From Sipunculus nudus (taxonomy: Eukaryota; Annelida; Sipuncula; Golfingiida; Sipunculidae): a stretch of DNA of 64,000 nt. The position numbers and the translations under genes were made by a program. Positions 11,575 to 23,219 of this stretch are shown here, one piece after another. The notes under the pieces are model-generated. The model searched no databases, was not told the origin of the DNA, and worked only from the letters and a program-made list of their open reading frames with translations. Each line of letters opens with the position of its first letter. Positions within the stretch are counted from its first letter, which is position 1. The DNA lies in contig CM049322.1 in assembly GCA_026874595.1 (NCBI GenBank), positions 38,543,340-38,607,339 on the forward strand. The letters run 5' to 3'.

Positions 11575-12540
11575 GTCCAGAGAGACAAAGAGAATAATAG
11601 CATTACCCGTTAAATGTTTGCATATTTTCATAATATCTGAAAAACTAAGTGTTTAAATTGCACATTTTCTTATCCCGCTTGTTCCTGGTTAGATATTAAA
11701 CTACATGTCAATATACCCATAGGTTTCTTTTTCTATTCCTTCATAATCTTTTTGGACCAAAGATTTATAATTTTGTTTAAAAAAAGATATTACATGTAGC
11801 TTAAGGTAAGCACATTAAAAAGTTGCTTTCTTGACTGAATAAAAATATTTTAATGATACGCATTTCATTTGAAAGAACACTTCGCCATGTTTAAAACGAT
11901 GTGCACGTAAAGGGGTTTATTATCAACGCAATGCAACATTTGGTGAGTTTTATAATAAAAGTTATTTTGCCTGAATTGGTAACTAAACATTAGAAAGTCT
12001 GAGATTGTTGTTTGCGTCAGACGCTATCCCATAATACCTTAGTTTCAACCTGTTGCACTCCGCAGCAGTTGATCACGTGATGTTGGGAAATGGGAAGACG
12101 ACAGCTGGTTTGAAGGTAATAACCTGTGCAACACCTGGTGCGTTTGGATCATGTCGTCGCATAATAATATTGGATAAATATCACAATTAACAATCACGTA
12201 AAGACGCCAGATCGATACAACTACGGTACGGGCTGTTTTTCTCACACGGGGTGACAACCGAGGCCATTCATGGTTCCAAATACCGCGTGCTATTGGCATC
12301 AATGAAAACGGAATCGATAAACCCAGGGCAGATTACGGGATAAACTCACGGGTAAAGCGTCTTAATCACATGCGCGATATTGACATGTGTTCAAATACTC
12401 ACACACTGTAAAATCCCTGATATTGGATTGGATCAATTACGTTTGCAACAGCTAGGTCCATTGGCCGTTGGAAGGTGAAGATCGTTAAGAGGATTGGCTG
12501 GAACAGGTCACGTGATCGGTTGAATTGTTAAGGTCACGGC
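11575..12540. other. No gene; two TCACGTGA octamers
   Basis: Non-coding. TCACGTGA occurs at 12073-12080 and 12508-12515. No other structure noted. Confidence 0.6.
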
Positions 12541-13090
12541 TGTTTACCTGAACCAACTGAGTGCATTGGTCATGCTCTGTCAATATTGTCCATTTTATAA
12601 GCGGACATTTTTTTTCTGCGATCTTGCCAAGATTAACAGGTTACAAATCCAGTTCTGCCACTCCATACGATTTTTCGACACAAGACATCTTTTCATACAT
12701 TGCCGTCATACTTTTTCATTTATTATACTTTTTTCTAAAACATCATCTTCAGGTGGTGATTATATGCTGTTTACCTGAACAAACTGAGTGCATTGGTCAT
12801 TCTCTGTCAATATTGTCCATTTTATTAGCGGACATTTTTTTTCTGCGATCTTGCCAAGATTAACAGGTTACAAATCCAGTTCTGCCACTCCATACGATTT
12901 TTCGACACAAGACATCTTTTCATACATTGCCGTCATACTTTTTTATTTATTATACTTTTTTTCTAAAACATCATCTTCAGGTGGTGATTATATGCTGTTT
13001 ACCTGAACAAACTGAGTGCATTGGTCATGCTCTGTCAATATTGTCCATTTTATTAGCGGAGATTTTTTTTCTGCGATCTTGCCAAGATTT
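12541..13090 (+). repeat. 228-bp tandem repeat, 2.4 copies
   Basis: Units start TGTTTACCTGAAC at 12541, 12768 and 12996 (periods 227 and 228). The third is cut off at about 13090, after CTTGCCAAGATT. The copies differ at only a few sites, for example the length of the T run and one base in AACTGAG, so the duplication is recent. Short open frames repeat with the unit but lack protein character. Confidence 0.95.
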
Positions 13091-14232
13091 AATACAGTAT
13101 CTCTGAATATATAGGATACTGAAATATATGTATATATATATTATACTTTGTCACCTTAAGCTTATCAAGAAGTATCGCATGTTGTATAATTGTACAAAAA
13201 AATTACACTATTGGGCATTATAATTTGTTCTTTTTCACACTTTTCTCAGACAGTTTTTTACTTGACTTTTGTAAGCTTTTATACTTTTTCTATTAAACCC
13301 AGAGAGGCAGCCGGGCAAACTGGATAAAGTTTGTAAGTATTAATATTACTTATGTTAATAATAGTACGAATACGTTTTTTTTTCTCTGATTTTGTACTCA
13401 TGAATAGATAAACTTGAAATAACAAATAAATTCTAAAAAAAAGCCATAATTTAAATGCAATACTTTTTTTTCTTTTAAAAACCTTGCTTTCTTGAACAAA
13501 TGATAATAGGCATTTCATAAAAGAGCAAGTATTCTTTGAAAATGGTACATAATCTGTTCCACCTAAAGAAAACCATATTTTCACGGCAAGAAAAACCATT
13601 TACCCCATAATCTAGCACAAACATGCATTGTACCTTTTTCATCGAGTGGTGAGCTATATATATCTTAAGCAACTGACCCAGGTAGGTTCATTTTCTGTTT
13701 TAAACGTCTGATGTTGAAATGTTATCAGTCATCGTAATTAATTTGGTAATTAAAATAGCAATTGTAACTGCCTACTTTTTTCCTTCCTTCCCCGCCTGGT
13801 ATATAATACATTAGATTTCTAGGAACTTCAGCTATACAGTTAGCCTTTAGTCATAATTTTATCGTGAGTCAGAAATGTCCCCTATGTTAGATGTTATCTT
13901 ATATATTTCCAGTTCGTAGACGAATCATTTGACTCGGTATTGATAATATCTAAACTTTAGAAAGTTAGACGAACCCGCATTTTAAATGATAGACCAGGGT
14001 ACTATGGTCTTTCATTTAATCAAATAATAGAATTCAACATAACCAACCGCGCATCGGCTACATCTTTTGTTAACGGATAGAAAACGTTTCATATATACAT
14101 CGGCTATTTTAAGACCGAAGGCCTCGAAAAATAATTTAAATATTGGTATTCTAAACAAAACTAGAAATAGGCATTCTCTAGAATTCATGCATACGCCATG
14201 TGGGCGGTTCTTTATGTGAGATGCGTTATTTT
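13091..14232. other. No gene seen
   Basis: AT-rich with many poly-T stretches and a short TATA run near 13128-13142. Open frames are lysine- or phenylalanine-rich and look random. Confidence 0.6.
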
Positions 14233-14487
14233 ATTTGGCCCATATTAAAGGGTCAGTGTCTCTTATAATTCGTCCAATGCATATGTCTTGATGACGTTCT
14301 CGAATCTGCGTTAGGTGCCGGATGAACAGCAAAATCTGATCGATGCCTCCTTGGCCAATCCCCGAAATGTCCTGAACATTTCATGAGATTCCATTTATGA
14401 TTGCGTGAACTATGTTGTGAATAAACACACACAAACACACACGGCCCAGGATGCACGCATACCCAACTGGCGGAGGCAAACATGGAT
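14233..14487 (+). mobile_element. Dispersed repeat, family D (copy 1)
   Basis: Shares an ordered set of words with 16049, 17852, 40635 and 61 kb: a CATATT start, TTGATGACGTTC, GTGCCGGAT, CCCGAAATGTCCTGAACATT, ATTGCGTGAACTATGTTGTG, AACACACACAAACACACACG, GATGCACGCATACCC and GGCGGAGGCAAA. The AC-rich stretch followed by CGGAGG resembles the 3' ends of some LINEs or LINE-mobilised elements; the class is not established. Confidence 0.65.
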
Positions 14488-15199
14488 ATTTTCCAAAATT
14501 AATCACCATCAAAGACTAAACTGCCAAGTGGTAACTCGTCAAAATCGGTAGTCAAACATTTGAACCTTAAATCGAAAAATAAGGTTTACTTTAAAACCTT
14601 AAAAGTTTTATTACATTGTCGCACATTACTTTCGAGTAGGTTTTTGAATCCCATAAGTTTCGAAGTTATATTCGTTATATTACTGACTGTTACTAAAGTA
14701 AGGGTCTCTCCTGTATTTTTTAATTATGAAACGAATAATTTCATCCACCATATCTTTTTTTAATCCTTCGCATTTGAATTTCGCCCAAAGGATAATTTAT
14801 TTAATCAATTGCACTAAACTTAACAAACGTTTTCCCCGTATTTTATACATATTTACTAAAGGCTGCAGCATGGTCAAGATTTCGTTTTGGTTAATTGGAT
14901 TATTCCAGACTCGGTGACGTCATTAACCCGAATTAGTCTTGTCACGTATCAGTAACTCGGCAGAGGGTCTCGGTTACACGGTATAATTTGTCTAGCCAAT
15001 TACGACTCGTAATTAACACGGCTCCCGAGCTTAGTGTAATTTACGATCAAACTCTTTCTATTAAGAAAATAGTTTTTTAAAAGTTGTCGCGGCTGTGATT
15101 TCATTACATGTGTTTTGCTTCGATAAAAATACATGTGATGTCAATGTTTAAGATGCCTTATACATAACACACACTTATTTATATATAACATATATCTTA
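14488..15199. other. No gene seen
   Basis: AT-rich non-coding DNA. Confidence 0.6.
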
Positions 15200-15440
15200 T
15201 GGGACTGAGTGGTAAAACGTTCGGCCCTCTCCGCCGGCGACCCGGGTTCCATTCCCGGCGTGGTTATATAGTTATACATGAGAGCAGGTTGTGGTTGCTC
15301 GTCCAAGGCCAGTAGTTTTCTCCGGGTTCTACGGTTTCCTCCACCCTGACCGACTACCCAGCGCCAACATCCGAGCCATGGAGAATGCTTCGTATTAGTT
15401 AATATAACTAGTTGTACAATCCATGTAATAAATAAAGTTT
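15200..15440 (+). mobile_element. tRNA-derived SINE, family C (copy 2, best preserved)
   Basis: Head GGGACTGAGTGGTAAAACG (A box) and GGGTTCCATTCCCGG (B box). Central part AGCAGGTTGTGGTTGCTCGT, then TTTTCTCCGGGTTCTACGGT and TTCCTCCACC. Tail GAGCCATGGAGAATG and a 3' end ATGTAATAAATAAAGTT. Copy 3 at 43161 shares the same 3' end, so the end is real. Confidence 0.8.
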
Positions 15441-16048
15441 ATATTTATACGTGTATAAACATGTTTATATACATATTTAGACCATTTCCACGCATTTTCA
15501 CTTTAACAGTGTTTCGCAAGGGTGTAAACGACACAGATTATAGCCATTATTATATAAATAATTAACTGTGCACAATATCTTATCAATTTGACCGCAAGGG
15601 GACAGTGCAATGACGATTATACATTATTATTGATTAAAAGTCATTTAAAAATATCTGACATTAAATATAACATCAATATGTTTGTATGTGTGTACAGTAC
15701 AAATAAATGTTAATCTTAGTTGATGGGACGTGATATTAACAAAGGGTTTAATTCCGTGAAATTTCCTTTTTTCGTGCATATCGCGAAATTCAGCACCCTC
15801 TCGAACAAAAAAAAACTAGCCACAGTATGCGGCAAATCGTGCTTATACAATCATGCTGGGAAGCAAAAAGGGTGTAAATATGTATGTATAGAGACCTTTT
15901 CCTTTAATAAAAAATGTTAAAGCTAGCTCTGTTACGTCGGTGTAATTTCATGGACAAACTTTATCAGAAAATTCTGTACAGAGTACACACTATCATTTGC
16001 CTCAAAATATATTTAAACGCCCTACGTTATATCATTTAGAAATATAAA
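15441..16048. other. No gene seen
   Basis: AT-rich non-coding DNA. The short lysine-rich frame near 15720-15920 has no recognisable domain. Confidence 0.55.
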
Positions 16049-16332
16049 TCTGCATTCTAGGGAATGCAAGCTTCAGTCATTTACATATTCGTCCCATATT
16101 TCCAGGTTCATTCGTGCAAAAGAGATCGTAGATTTATCTGACTATTCTTTGATGACGTTCCTGGGTACGGATCATGTACCGAATCCACACCAAAATCCTT
16201 TAGCCCTTTTCTGAAATGCCCTAAGAATTTGTGAGATGCCGTTCCTAATTGCGTGGTTTATGTTGTGAACAAACACACAAATACACACACAGACACAAAT
16301 TGGGATGCACGCATACCTTCGAGGCAGGGGCA
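16049..16332 (+). mobile_element. Dispersed repeat, family D (copy 2)
   Basis: The left end CTGCATTCTAGGGAATGCAAG is also seen in copy 5 at 60912. The copy continues through CAGGTTCATTCGTGCA, TTTGATGACGTTCCTGGGTA, CGAATCCACACCAAAATCC, TTGCGTGGTTTATGTTGTGA, AACAAACACACAAATACACA and ATGCACGCATACC. Confidence 0.7.
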
Positions 16333-16787
16333 GTTATAACAGTTTGGACCACCATTTATCATTGATTGTTGAGTCGGGAGAAATATCGCACTTTGGATTA
16401 TGGGTAATGTGTTATTATTAAACTGTGGTGGTGGTGGGAATATACCATACGCCACCTAATCATCCAGACTAATAATCAAATTCAGGGACTCGACATATTT
16501 CGCCACGCACAGAATTCCAAATCAACCGGCTTTGTAATATAGACTGAGCCATATATCGGCTTTCAGATATTATCGGCTGATATTTAATGATATACGCTAG
16601 CATGGCTTGATTAATTTTGTCCCGAACTGCTTTCGTATATATCCGGCCTTGCAATATCGCTGTCTCTCTAATGGAGGGAAACAGCTTGCCGTGATAACAC
16701 AATTCAGGAGGCATTCTAATTGAACTGACAGGGCCTATAAATTTTAGTCCTGTCCCTGCAAAGATTGCCTATACTGGCAATAAATTA
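16333..16787. other. No gene seen
   Basis: Non-coding; no repeat recognised. Confidence 0.5.
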
Positions 16788-17190
16788 CCGGCATCTGTGA
16801 CTCAGGGATAGAGCACAGGACTTAAAGCCGGGGGACCGTGAGTTCGAATCTGAGCCGCGGCGGTTAGATTTTTCACGATCGTCCCCCCACCAAGGGTGAG
16901 CGCACTGCAGGCTTAGTGGATAGGTCGTGCCCACCGGCCGTGTTTATTCACAAACGAGTGCACCTTTCGGGGGTTTCTCGATGGTATGGCCCAGCAATGG
17001 GGGCGATTACACACCTAAGGCCCGCAGGTGTAGTAGTCGCCGGGCCTGGTTGACGCCAGGATATAACATGAAAGGAAATGATACTGCCCTGTCACGTAGT
17101 CCGAAACCGGAATGGAATTCTGCAGATGTACATATACGTTAATAAGTTAGCATTGACACACTGAGGCGGTAACCTCAACAACAAAAAAAT
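16788..17190 (+). mobile_element. tRNA-derived SINE, family B (copy 3, longest)
   Basis: The A-box region TGACTCAGGGATAGAGCACA and B box GTGAGTTCGAATCTGAGCC lie in order, about 40 bases apart, as in a tRNA promoter. They are followed by GTGCACCTTTCGGGGGTTTC, GGCCCGCAGGTGTAGTAGTC, CGGGCCTGGTTGACGCCAGG, AAACCGGAATGGAATTCTGC and GCGGTAACCTCAACAACAA. This copy carries extra sequence after the head compared with copy 2. Confidence 0.82.
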
Positions 17191-17620
17191 ACTATAAAAT
17201 AGATTGCCCATACTGTTAAAAGAAATCGCTGAACAACGCCAGTAACCTAAATGTCAACTCACACGGTAACATGTATGCAAACACCGAAATGTAAATTCCA
17301 ACTTTATGGTTACCGTCATTTTTTTTTTCCAGCGTCTGACATGACTTGGCTCTCAATCACAAAATCCGCATGAGACATACTTGTTTGTGCGTGTCATTTA
17401 ATAAACATAAAAAAGATGTAGTAATATCTAGGCTCTAACTGAATCTCTTTCGCCTTTCATAGTTATTGTCAGAAAGTATAAAAGAATATTAAATGGTGGT
17501 CTGGTTGCAGGACTTCAGTATTTTTCCTTTCTCCTTTGTATAAAAACCTGATATTCTAAAGCCGTAATAATAATAGATCAGTCTTGTCATATATTTTATT
17601 ATACATGTAAATCATATCTC

Positions 17621-17628
<8 letters not shown>

Positions 17629-17665
<37 letters not shown>
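17629..17665. repeat. (TA)n microsatellite
   Basis: TA run. Flanks 17191-17628 and 17666-17820 hold no gene I can support. Confidence 0.9.
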
Positions 17666-17670
<5 letters not shown>

Positions 17671-17832
17671 ACCATCCTCATGTAACAGACCTATAGACCT
17701 ATCCTTTTAATAAATATATAATTTTTGTCATATCGTTTAATTCACGCTCACCGTGACATATGTAGGCTATGGGCTTAATTTATGATGAAGCTAGAAATTT
17801 TAGCGAATCCAAGCCTTCACTTTAATTGGGGT

Positions 17833-17845
17833 GGGGGGGGGGGGG
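17833..17845. repeat. Poly-G tract
   Basis: Thirteen consecutive G, directly before family D copy 3. Confidence 0.9.
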
Positions 17846-17851
17846 CTAAAC

Positions 17852-18050
17852 TGTGCTTGCATTCACTTATTCAGTTAATATTCCCAAATTCATTCGTGCA
17901 TAATTGACTGTACATCTGTGAATATTCCTAGATGACGCTCCTATAACCAGTACATGTGCCGGATCCACACCAAAAGTGTTAAGTAGCCAACAACCCACAA
18001 ACACACACGAACAGGGATAAACACATACCCTCCGGTTGGCGGGCATAAGT
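17852..18050 (+). mobile_element. Dispersed repeat, family D (copy 3, internally shortened)
   Basis: Contains TTCATTCGTGCATAA, GACTGTACAT, GTGCCGGATCCACACCAAAA, then AACCCACAAACACACACGAA, ATAAACACATACCC and GGTTGGCGGGCA. It lacks the AAATGTCC...ATTGCGTG part found in copies 1, 2 and 4. Confidence 0.65.
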
Positions 18051-19603
18051 GAATAATACTGGATCTTTAACGTTCTTCTACGACTGATAAGGCAACCACT
18101 CACCAACGCAAAAAGACATTGATGCAGCGTGCCTTGTCTGTAATTATAAAGAATCTGTTCCTTGCATGCTTTAGCTCACAAGAAGAGAAATCACGGGTGG
18201 CCTCGCCCTTTTGTTCATTTGTTCTCCGTAAATCCTTCAATTTTGTATAAAATGACAGCTAGAACACGGTCTCGCCCTCAAATCCATAAATCGTCGATTT
18301 TCATCTGCGACATATCCTGGCACGCTCGCCATATGAAACAGACAATAGCATTTCGTTCTTGGCTTGAAAAAAAGTTTGAACTTTTAACCTTGGTTGAAAG
18401 GTAGATAGGGGCACGTATTTTTGTATGGTACATTTACCGCCTATCTTGTTGTATATAAACTAATTTAATGTGAACAAAAGTCCTAGCATTTGAAAAGTGA
18501 CAAGAAAGAACTGATTGAAACATGCGAAGTTTTGGAGCAAAAAAATGATCCATTACGCAGTTCTGTAAATCCCACAGGAAAACTTACAAAGCATGTTTCC
18601 CCGTTTCTCATTTTTTAATCACGAAACGGCGACCTCGACAACAAAGGCGGTATGCCTACACGAACAACGATGTGAGCTCTGTTGTCGCAACCTGATTGGC
18701 CGCCAACTTAAGCGTAATTGACATTTCGGAAATTCTATTGTTCCCTGCATGTCAGTTCAATATCTAGGTTATTACAAATGACAAAAGTGAACTTTGCGTT
18801 CTTCAGAGCGTAGCGTATTCACAATCGGAGTTACAATAGCTGGGCTAGCAACTTGATTGAGTCCCGAAACATCAAAAGTAAAAGCCGTCTGGGTCATAGG
18901 TCAAGGTCGCTGGGCCAAAAGAAATGTGGCTATATACTGAAATTGCAATAGGCTTTAGATGTGCTATCTACAGATGGGCAAGTACATTCATCCGCAGTTG
19001 TACGTTTGTCGGTCACTGATTTTGTTCATTTTTTTCTGCTTTTAATTTTTCCAAAAATTGTATCTAGTTGAACCTTTAAAGTCCAGGTGTCCATTTCATT
19101 ATAATTATAATATATAATATAATATGATGTAATATCAAAATACAATTAATATATCATATTATTTAGATTATTATGATATCGTTTATAATTAACTTAATTA
19201 TAGTTAATAATATTATATTTTATAACAGCGAATAATATAAAAGCTAATTATATTATATTTTATAATATTTTGTCGAATTATATATTTCGCTTCTTGTTTA
19301 GAGTATGGAGTATATCCATTTTTGGGTATATCTTTTATTTGTGGATGGACCTACTTAGGACCCCCGAGGGCAAAACCACGATTTTATTCTATTTTTTTCT
19401 TTTAATATTTTCTTAATCTTTCTTCTGCGTTAATTTGTTTGCGCTGTATCTCCAATATGGCTGAAAAATGGACATAATATTAGTCATAGGTCTCAGATTT
19501 GCACTTCATGTTTATTTTTTCCGTTGACCTTATTCCCAAGGGCGTTAACTACTTCCTTTTGCCGCTCACATACATGTACGCGTTTTGGGAGATTTTTTAA
19601 TGA
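18051..19603. other. No gene; AT-rich block at 19095-19290
   Basis: Non-coding. 19095-19290 is nearly pure A/T with overlapping TATAAT-like words. The TTTAATGA at 19596-19603 may be the target duplication of the next element. Confidence 0.6.
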
Positions 19604-20171
19604 GGGCTGCGGGATATCATCGATATATCGGTATATCGCGATACGGTGATTCTCATATTACGTATCGCGACACAGTTTTCAAATATCGATATTTTTTCAA
19701 ACATGCCTAAAACTGATTTTTTTTTCAGAAAACTTGTGTTTCTGTTACAAATTTGAAAACAAGATGGGTTGAGATAAATGACAGGCTTAATGTGAAAGCC
19801 GCTGCCGTGTCTTTAGACGTTTAGTATATATAGGAAATGTTCAAGTAGGCCTGATATACCATAAATCAAAGGTCCGTCCAAGGAAATATGGATGTGTGCT
19901 CGATGACCTATTGGTATATGAGAATATTCCCATATACAACAAAAAGAAAGAAGTGCTGAACACTGTCATAATGAGCAGTCATTCATTAATGATAACTGCA
20001 TTAAGATCAAGTGTAAAGTATCGGGAACTATACCACTCTGGACTAAACCACAGTTCAGCATTATCCAATTGACAAGTTATTCACACATTTAAGACCGAAA
20101 CAACTTCTGTTTTACTTAATGTTAACAAAAAAGTACTTTACTAAGTACTTGAGTGAGAACTATTGTCATAT

Positions 20172-20233
20172 TTCGTGTTTGAAATAAACTGATCATAATA
20201 AATTCGTGTTTGAAATAAACTGATCATGATAAA
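20172..20233 (+). repeat. 31-bp direct tandem duplication
   Basis: TTCGTGTTTGAAATAAACTG plus ATCATAATAAA occurs twice, at 20172 and 20203, with one base difference. It lies inside the family F element. Confidence 0.95.
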
Positions 20234-20285
20234 CTATTATTTTCTCACCATATATATCATGAAAAATAATGATTGACGATGATAA

Positions 20286-20305
20286 AAAGAACAGTTTCTA
20301 CACAT

Positions 20306-20354
<49 letters not shown>

Positions 20355-20522
20355 TCTGAAGAAAAACAACACAATAAATTCACAACAGTCTGTTTCATGA
20401 GATGCACCCGATCATCAGGTAAATGTGGTTAGAATGAAGCTAACGGCGTTTTCGTCAGAGTTATACCGCTCTGGCCTAGTCTGTAGGCCATAGAGCACTT
20501 TACATCGGAGGGTAACACTACC

Positions 20523-20584
<62 letters not shown>
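20286..20584. mobile_element. (TA)n-bounded insert, about 170 bp core
   Basis: A unique core at about 20351-20525, containing ACTCTGAAGAAAAACAACAC, GTTTCATGAGATGCACCCGA and CATCGGAGGGTAACACTACC, lies between two TA runs (about 20312-20350 and 20526-20584). An insertion into a TA microsatellite, or an element whose ends are TA repeats, would look like this. The family is not identified. Confidence 0.5.
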
Positions 20585-20586
<2 letters not shown>

Positions 20587-20690
20587 TATAAATCTAATAC
20601 AACGAAAATACCGCAATACTTATCGCAATACGCTTCCACATTGCAATATATTGCAATATGAAATTTGTAGGCGATACCCAGCTTTAACGA

Positions 20691-21530
20691 TTTCATGCAT
20701 TATTTTTGTTTTCTCTATTAGGGATGGCTATATAGAGAACCCTATATTGTGCTTTCATCACATCTCTAAGACAGGGCTTGACAATGAGTGTGATTTAATC
20801 GCACTAAAAGAACAGTTTACGCAGAACATTAAACCGCTGGTGGGAAATTAGTTAAGAATTCACTGGGAGTGTTTATGCCGTCAGTGTCTTCGGAGATAAC
20901 TCCTCGATGACTTTCAACAAACGTTCCAGCCACAGCAGTCATCAATAGGATTTACTTGATTAAGTCACTGGCAGTCGTCCAGTCCTACCGTCTAAGCTTA
21001 AGCTATTATATTGTTTGTTTTAGCTTACCTCTTGCCGTGTGGAACGTGCAGCCTTGAGATTTGGGGCAAAAAAGACTTTTGACTATAGACGATGTGGTTT
21101 GGCTTCCAGTATGAAATATTCTCTCCGCTAAAATCCTTATCCGGTCGTACTTTTGGTGGATAAATATAGATAACCGCCATAGCGTACGGCTTTGGTCGTA
21201 AACAAGCAAAATAGTCCAAACACAAACATTGTAATTATTCTGCAGGATCGCCGCTTTCATTTTTTCACAGTTCATATTTTTTGAATGAATAGTCTTCGGT
21301 ATAAATATTGTTCCATTTGCTTTGAATCAATTCAAATAAATCATTGTATGTATAATTGATAATGCAACTGTTTCATTCGTAAAGATATCATTAAAAATTT
21401 ATTAACATTTGGGTTGCTCATATTCACCTTTCGCTAATTGAAGCACATTAACCAATTAATCAGCCATTTATAGGCTGTGTTATTTTAATGTATCTATTTT
21501 CATCTAATGTAATACACAGGAAGAGTAGTA
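20691..21530. other. No gene seen
   Basis: Non-coding; overlapping minus-strand frames near 21010-21270 have no recognisable domain. Confidence 0.55.
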
Positions 21531-21782
21531 CGTAGCCTATTGGCTAAGGCGTTGGGCTTCGGAGCCGAAGGTCCCGGTTCGAACCCCACCGGAACCTTTA
21601 TAGAACCTCAGAGATTCGCTCTAATGTCTTAACGACAGGTTATGACTTCTATATTATCCCTAACCCCGTGCATTAAAAAACTGAAACCCATTAAGACTAA
21701 AAATAATTGCATATCATTCTTATCATATGGATATCTTCATCGTTATTCAATAGACAGTGCCACCAACAGGCCACGGACCTAT
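21531..21782 (+). mobile_element. tRNA-derived SINE, family A (copy 1)
   Basis: tRNA-like head with A box TAGCCTATTGGCTAAGGC and B box GGTTCGAACCCC. Then AACCTCAGAGATTCGCTCTA, AACGACAGGTTATGACTTCT and TCTTATCATATGGATATCTT, and the family end ACAGTGCCACCAACAGGCC. It could be mistaken for a tRNA gene, but the tail is shared with three other copies (52312, 52741, 22962), so it is a SINE. Confidence 0.82.
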
Positions 21783-22961
21783 ATCCCTATAAGAGTAATA
21801 CACAGGTATTGCTATCTTCAGGTTTGCAGAGAATGCTTTGGACATTTATTAATTTTGTATTAATTAATACTGTAGGCCGGAAATGATTTTAACTGTCTTT
21901 TAAGAGACTTCATTGCTTACCAAGCAAATTTATCTTATTGTAATTTTTAAAGGTAATCCCATCAATAATTACATATTTAGTTTTCTTTTGACCTGTAGAA
22001 AGTCTATTACAATGGAACTCTTTGTAAAACTATTCTTCTGCAAAAAATAATGAAATACAAAACTCATCCTATTGTCGGAAACATCTAATCATTAATACCA
22101 TATGCTGACATTTAGTTATAAGTCCCCTATGAATAATACCAAATGAATCGGAACTAAATTTAGCTATGCAACTAAATTTTTGTGTTTATTTTAACCGTGT
22201 TCTTTTTTTAATTCATTAAAACATTTTTTTTCTTATAGGGACATCACCAGGAGCTAAATTATGCCTATTCTTTCACGCTATCAGTTCAGTTTTGCTTTAT
22301 ACAAATGTTTCCCAGCAAAACCATTCCAGCACAAGGTCTCATTTCCTCGGCTGTTTAACACCATGTTATGGCTCTGGGTGTGGGTAAACACAGTCTCTGT
22401 AACATAACAAGGCAGCGTCACCGGAGGTCCGATGAAGAGGGGCAACACGCGGTGTTTCAGCCAGCAAAAACATGTATTACATTTTTTGGGTCAAGTCAGA
22501 CCGGGCATCTCCTGATTGACACGTGTTTTGGCTCAGCGATGCACAAGGTCCCACGCGCTGTGTTTATGTTGACACCTTTCATCGCGCCCGGTCCACTGTT
22601 TTTAACAGTGGTTTACAGGAGAAAGCAAGCGGTTCAGGGCAATATTTTGGCAGGTACACATTTATTTTAAAGGGAAGAAGCTATTTTTCGTGTTAACTCG
22701 ACATGCTTTAAAGGTGATTGGGCCCTTTTAATAGACGGATACTTGGTACCTAAACTTAAATTAAAACATGTGGCGTGAGATACAAAAATGTAATTTTCTT
22801 AAGAGCAGATAACAAGGGGTCTGCGAAGTTTCCTACTGAGATTCCTTGATGACAATGTGAGTTTTCTTTGGTGTGCTTACAATCGTTCTGCCAGTCGGAC
22901 AACTCCATATGTACCATCTGGGGCATTAAAGAAATTAATTAAAATTAAGATTTAAGCTGTA
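21783..22961. other. No gene; possible transposon end at 22709-22736
   Basis: Non-coding. CTTTAAAGGTGATTGGGCCC at 22709-22728 is the reverse complement of the end seen at 60015 in family I copy 3, so a terminal fragment of the same element probably lies here. Confidence 0.45.
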
Positions 22962-23182
22962 GGATGTAGTCTAGTAATTACCGCATTGGACTTCGATACA
23001 AAAGAACCTCCGTTTTAATCTCGTCGTTGCCTTTAAAGCATAATGATGAAATCTTGATACATTCTAAAAGGAATTTTTAACCCTAAAATCCATTCCAAAA
23101 AGCATGAATAGTAATAACTATTATCATATGATTACCTTAATCCTCATTTAATACAGAGTGCCACCAACAGTCCATAGACCTG
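22962..23182 (+). mobile_element. tRNA-derived SINE, family A (copy 4, degenerate)
   Basis: Head GGATGTAGTCTAGTAATTAC is a decayed A-box region and the B box is no longer recognisable. The 3' end GAGTGCCACCAACAGTCCAT with preceding ATTACCTTAATCCTCATTTA matches copies 1 and 2. Confidence 0.6.
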
Positions 23183-23219
23183 TAATAAAAAAAAATAATA
23201 TAACCAAACTTTTGCTTAT

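Larger units (their letters stand above)
19604..20682. mobile_element. TATCG-rich non-autonomous DNA transposon, hAT-like (family F, copy 1)
   Basis: Starts GGGCTGCGGGATATCATCG and ends GGCGATACCCAGC. Internal landmarks shared with copy 2 are ATCGATATATCGG, TATCGCGA, TTTCAAATATCGATAT, GGAAATGTTCAAGTA, ATCAAAGGTCCGTCCAA and TCGATGACCTATTGGTA, plus the CAATACTTATCGCAATA region near the right end. It is flanked by TTTAATGA on the left and TTTAACGA (20683-20690) on the right, an 8-bp match with one mismatch, the length expected of hAT target duplications. No transposase. It is interrupted by (TA)n-bounded DNA. Confidence 0.6.

Noticed and set aside
11412-11631. Repetitive small protein on the minus strand
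   Set aside because: The periodicity is the 30-bp DNA minisatellite, which is divisible by three; no signal of coding beyond it.
21531-21600. Functional tRNA gene
   Set aside because: The A and B boxes are good, but the downstream body is shared with other dispersed copies, so it is a SINE head.
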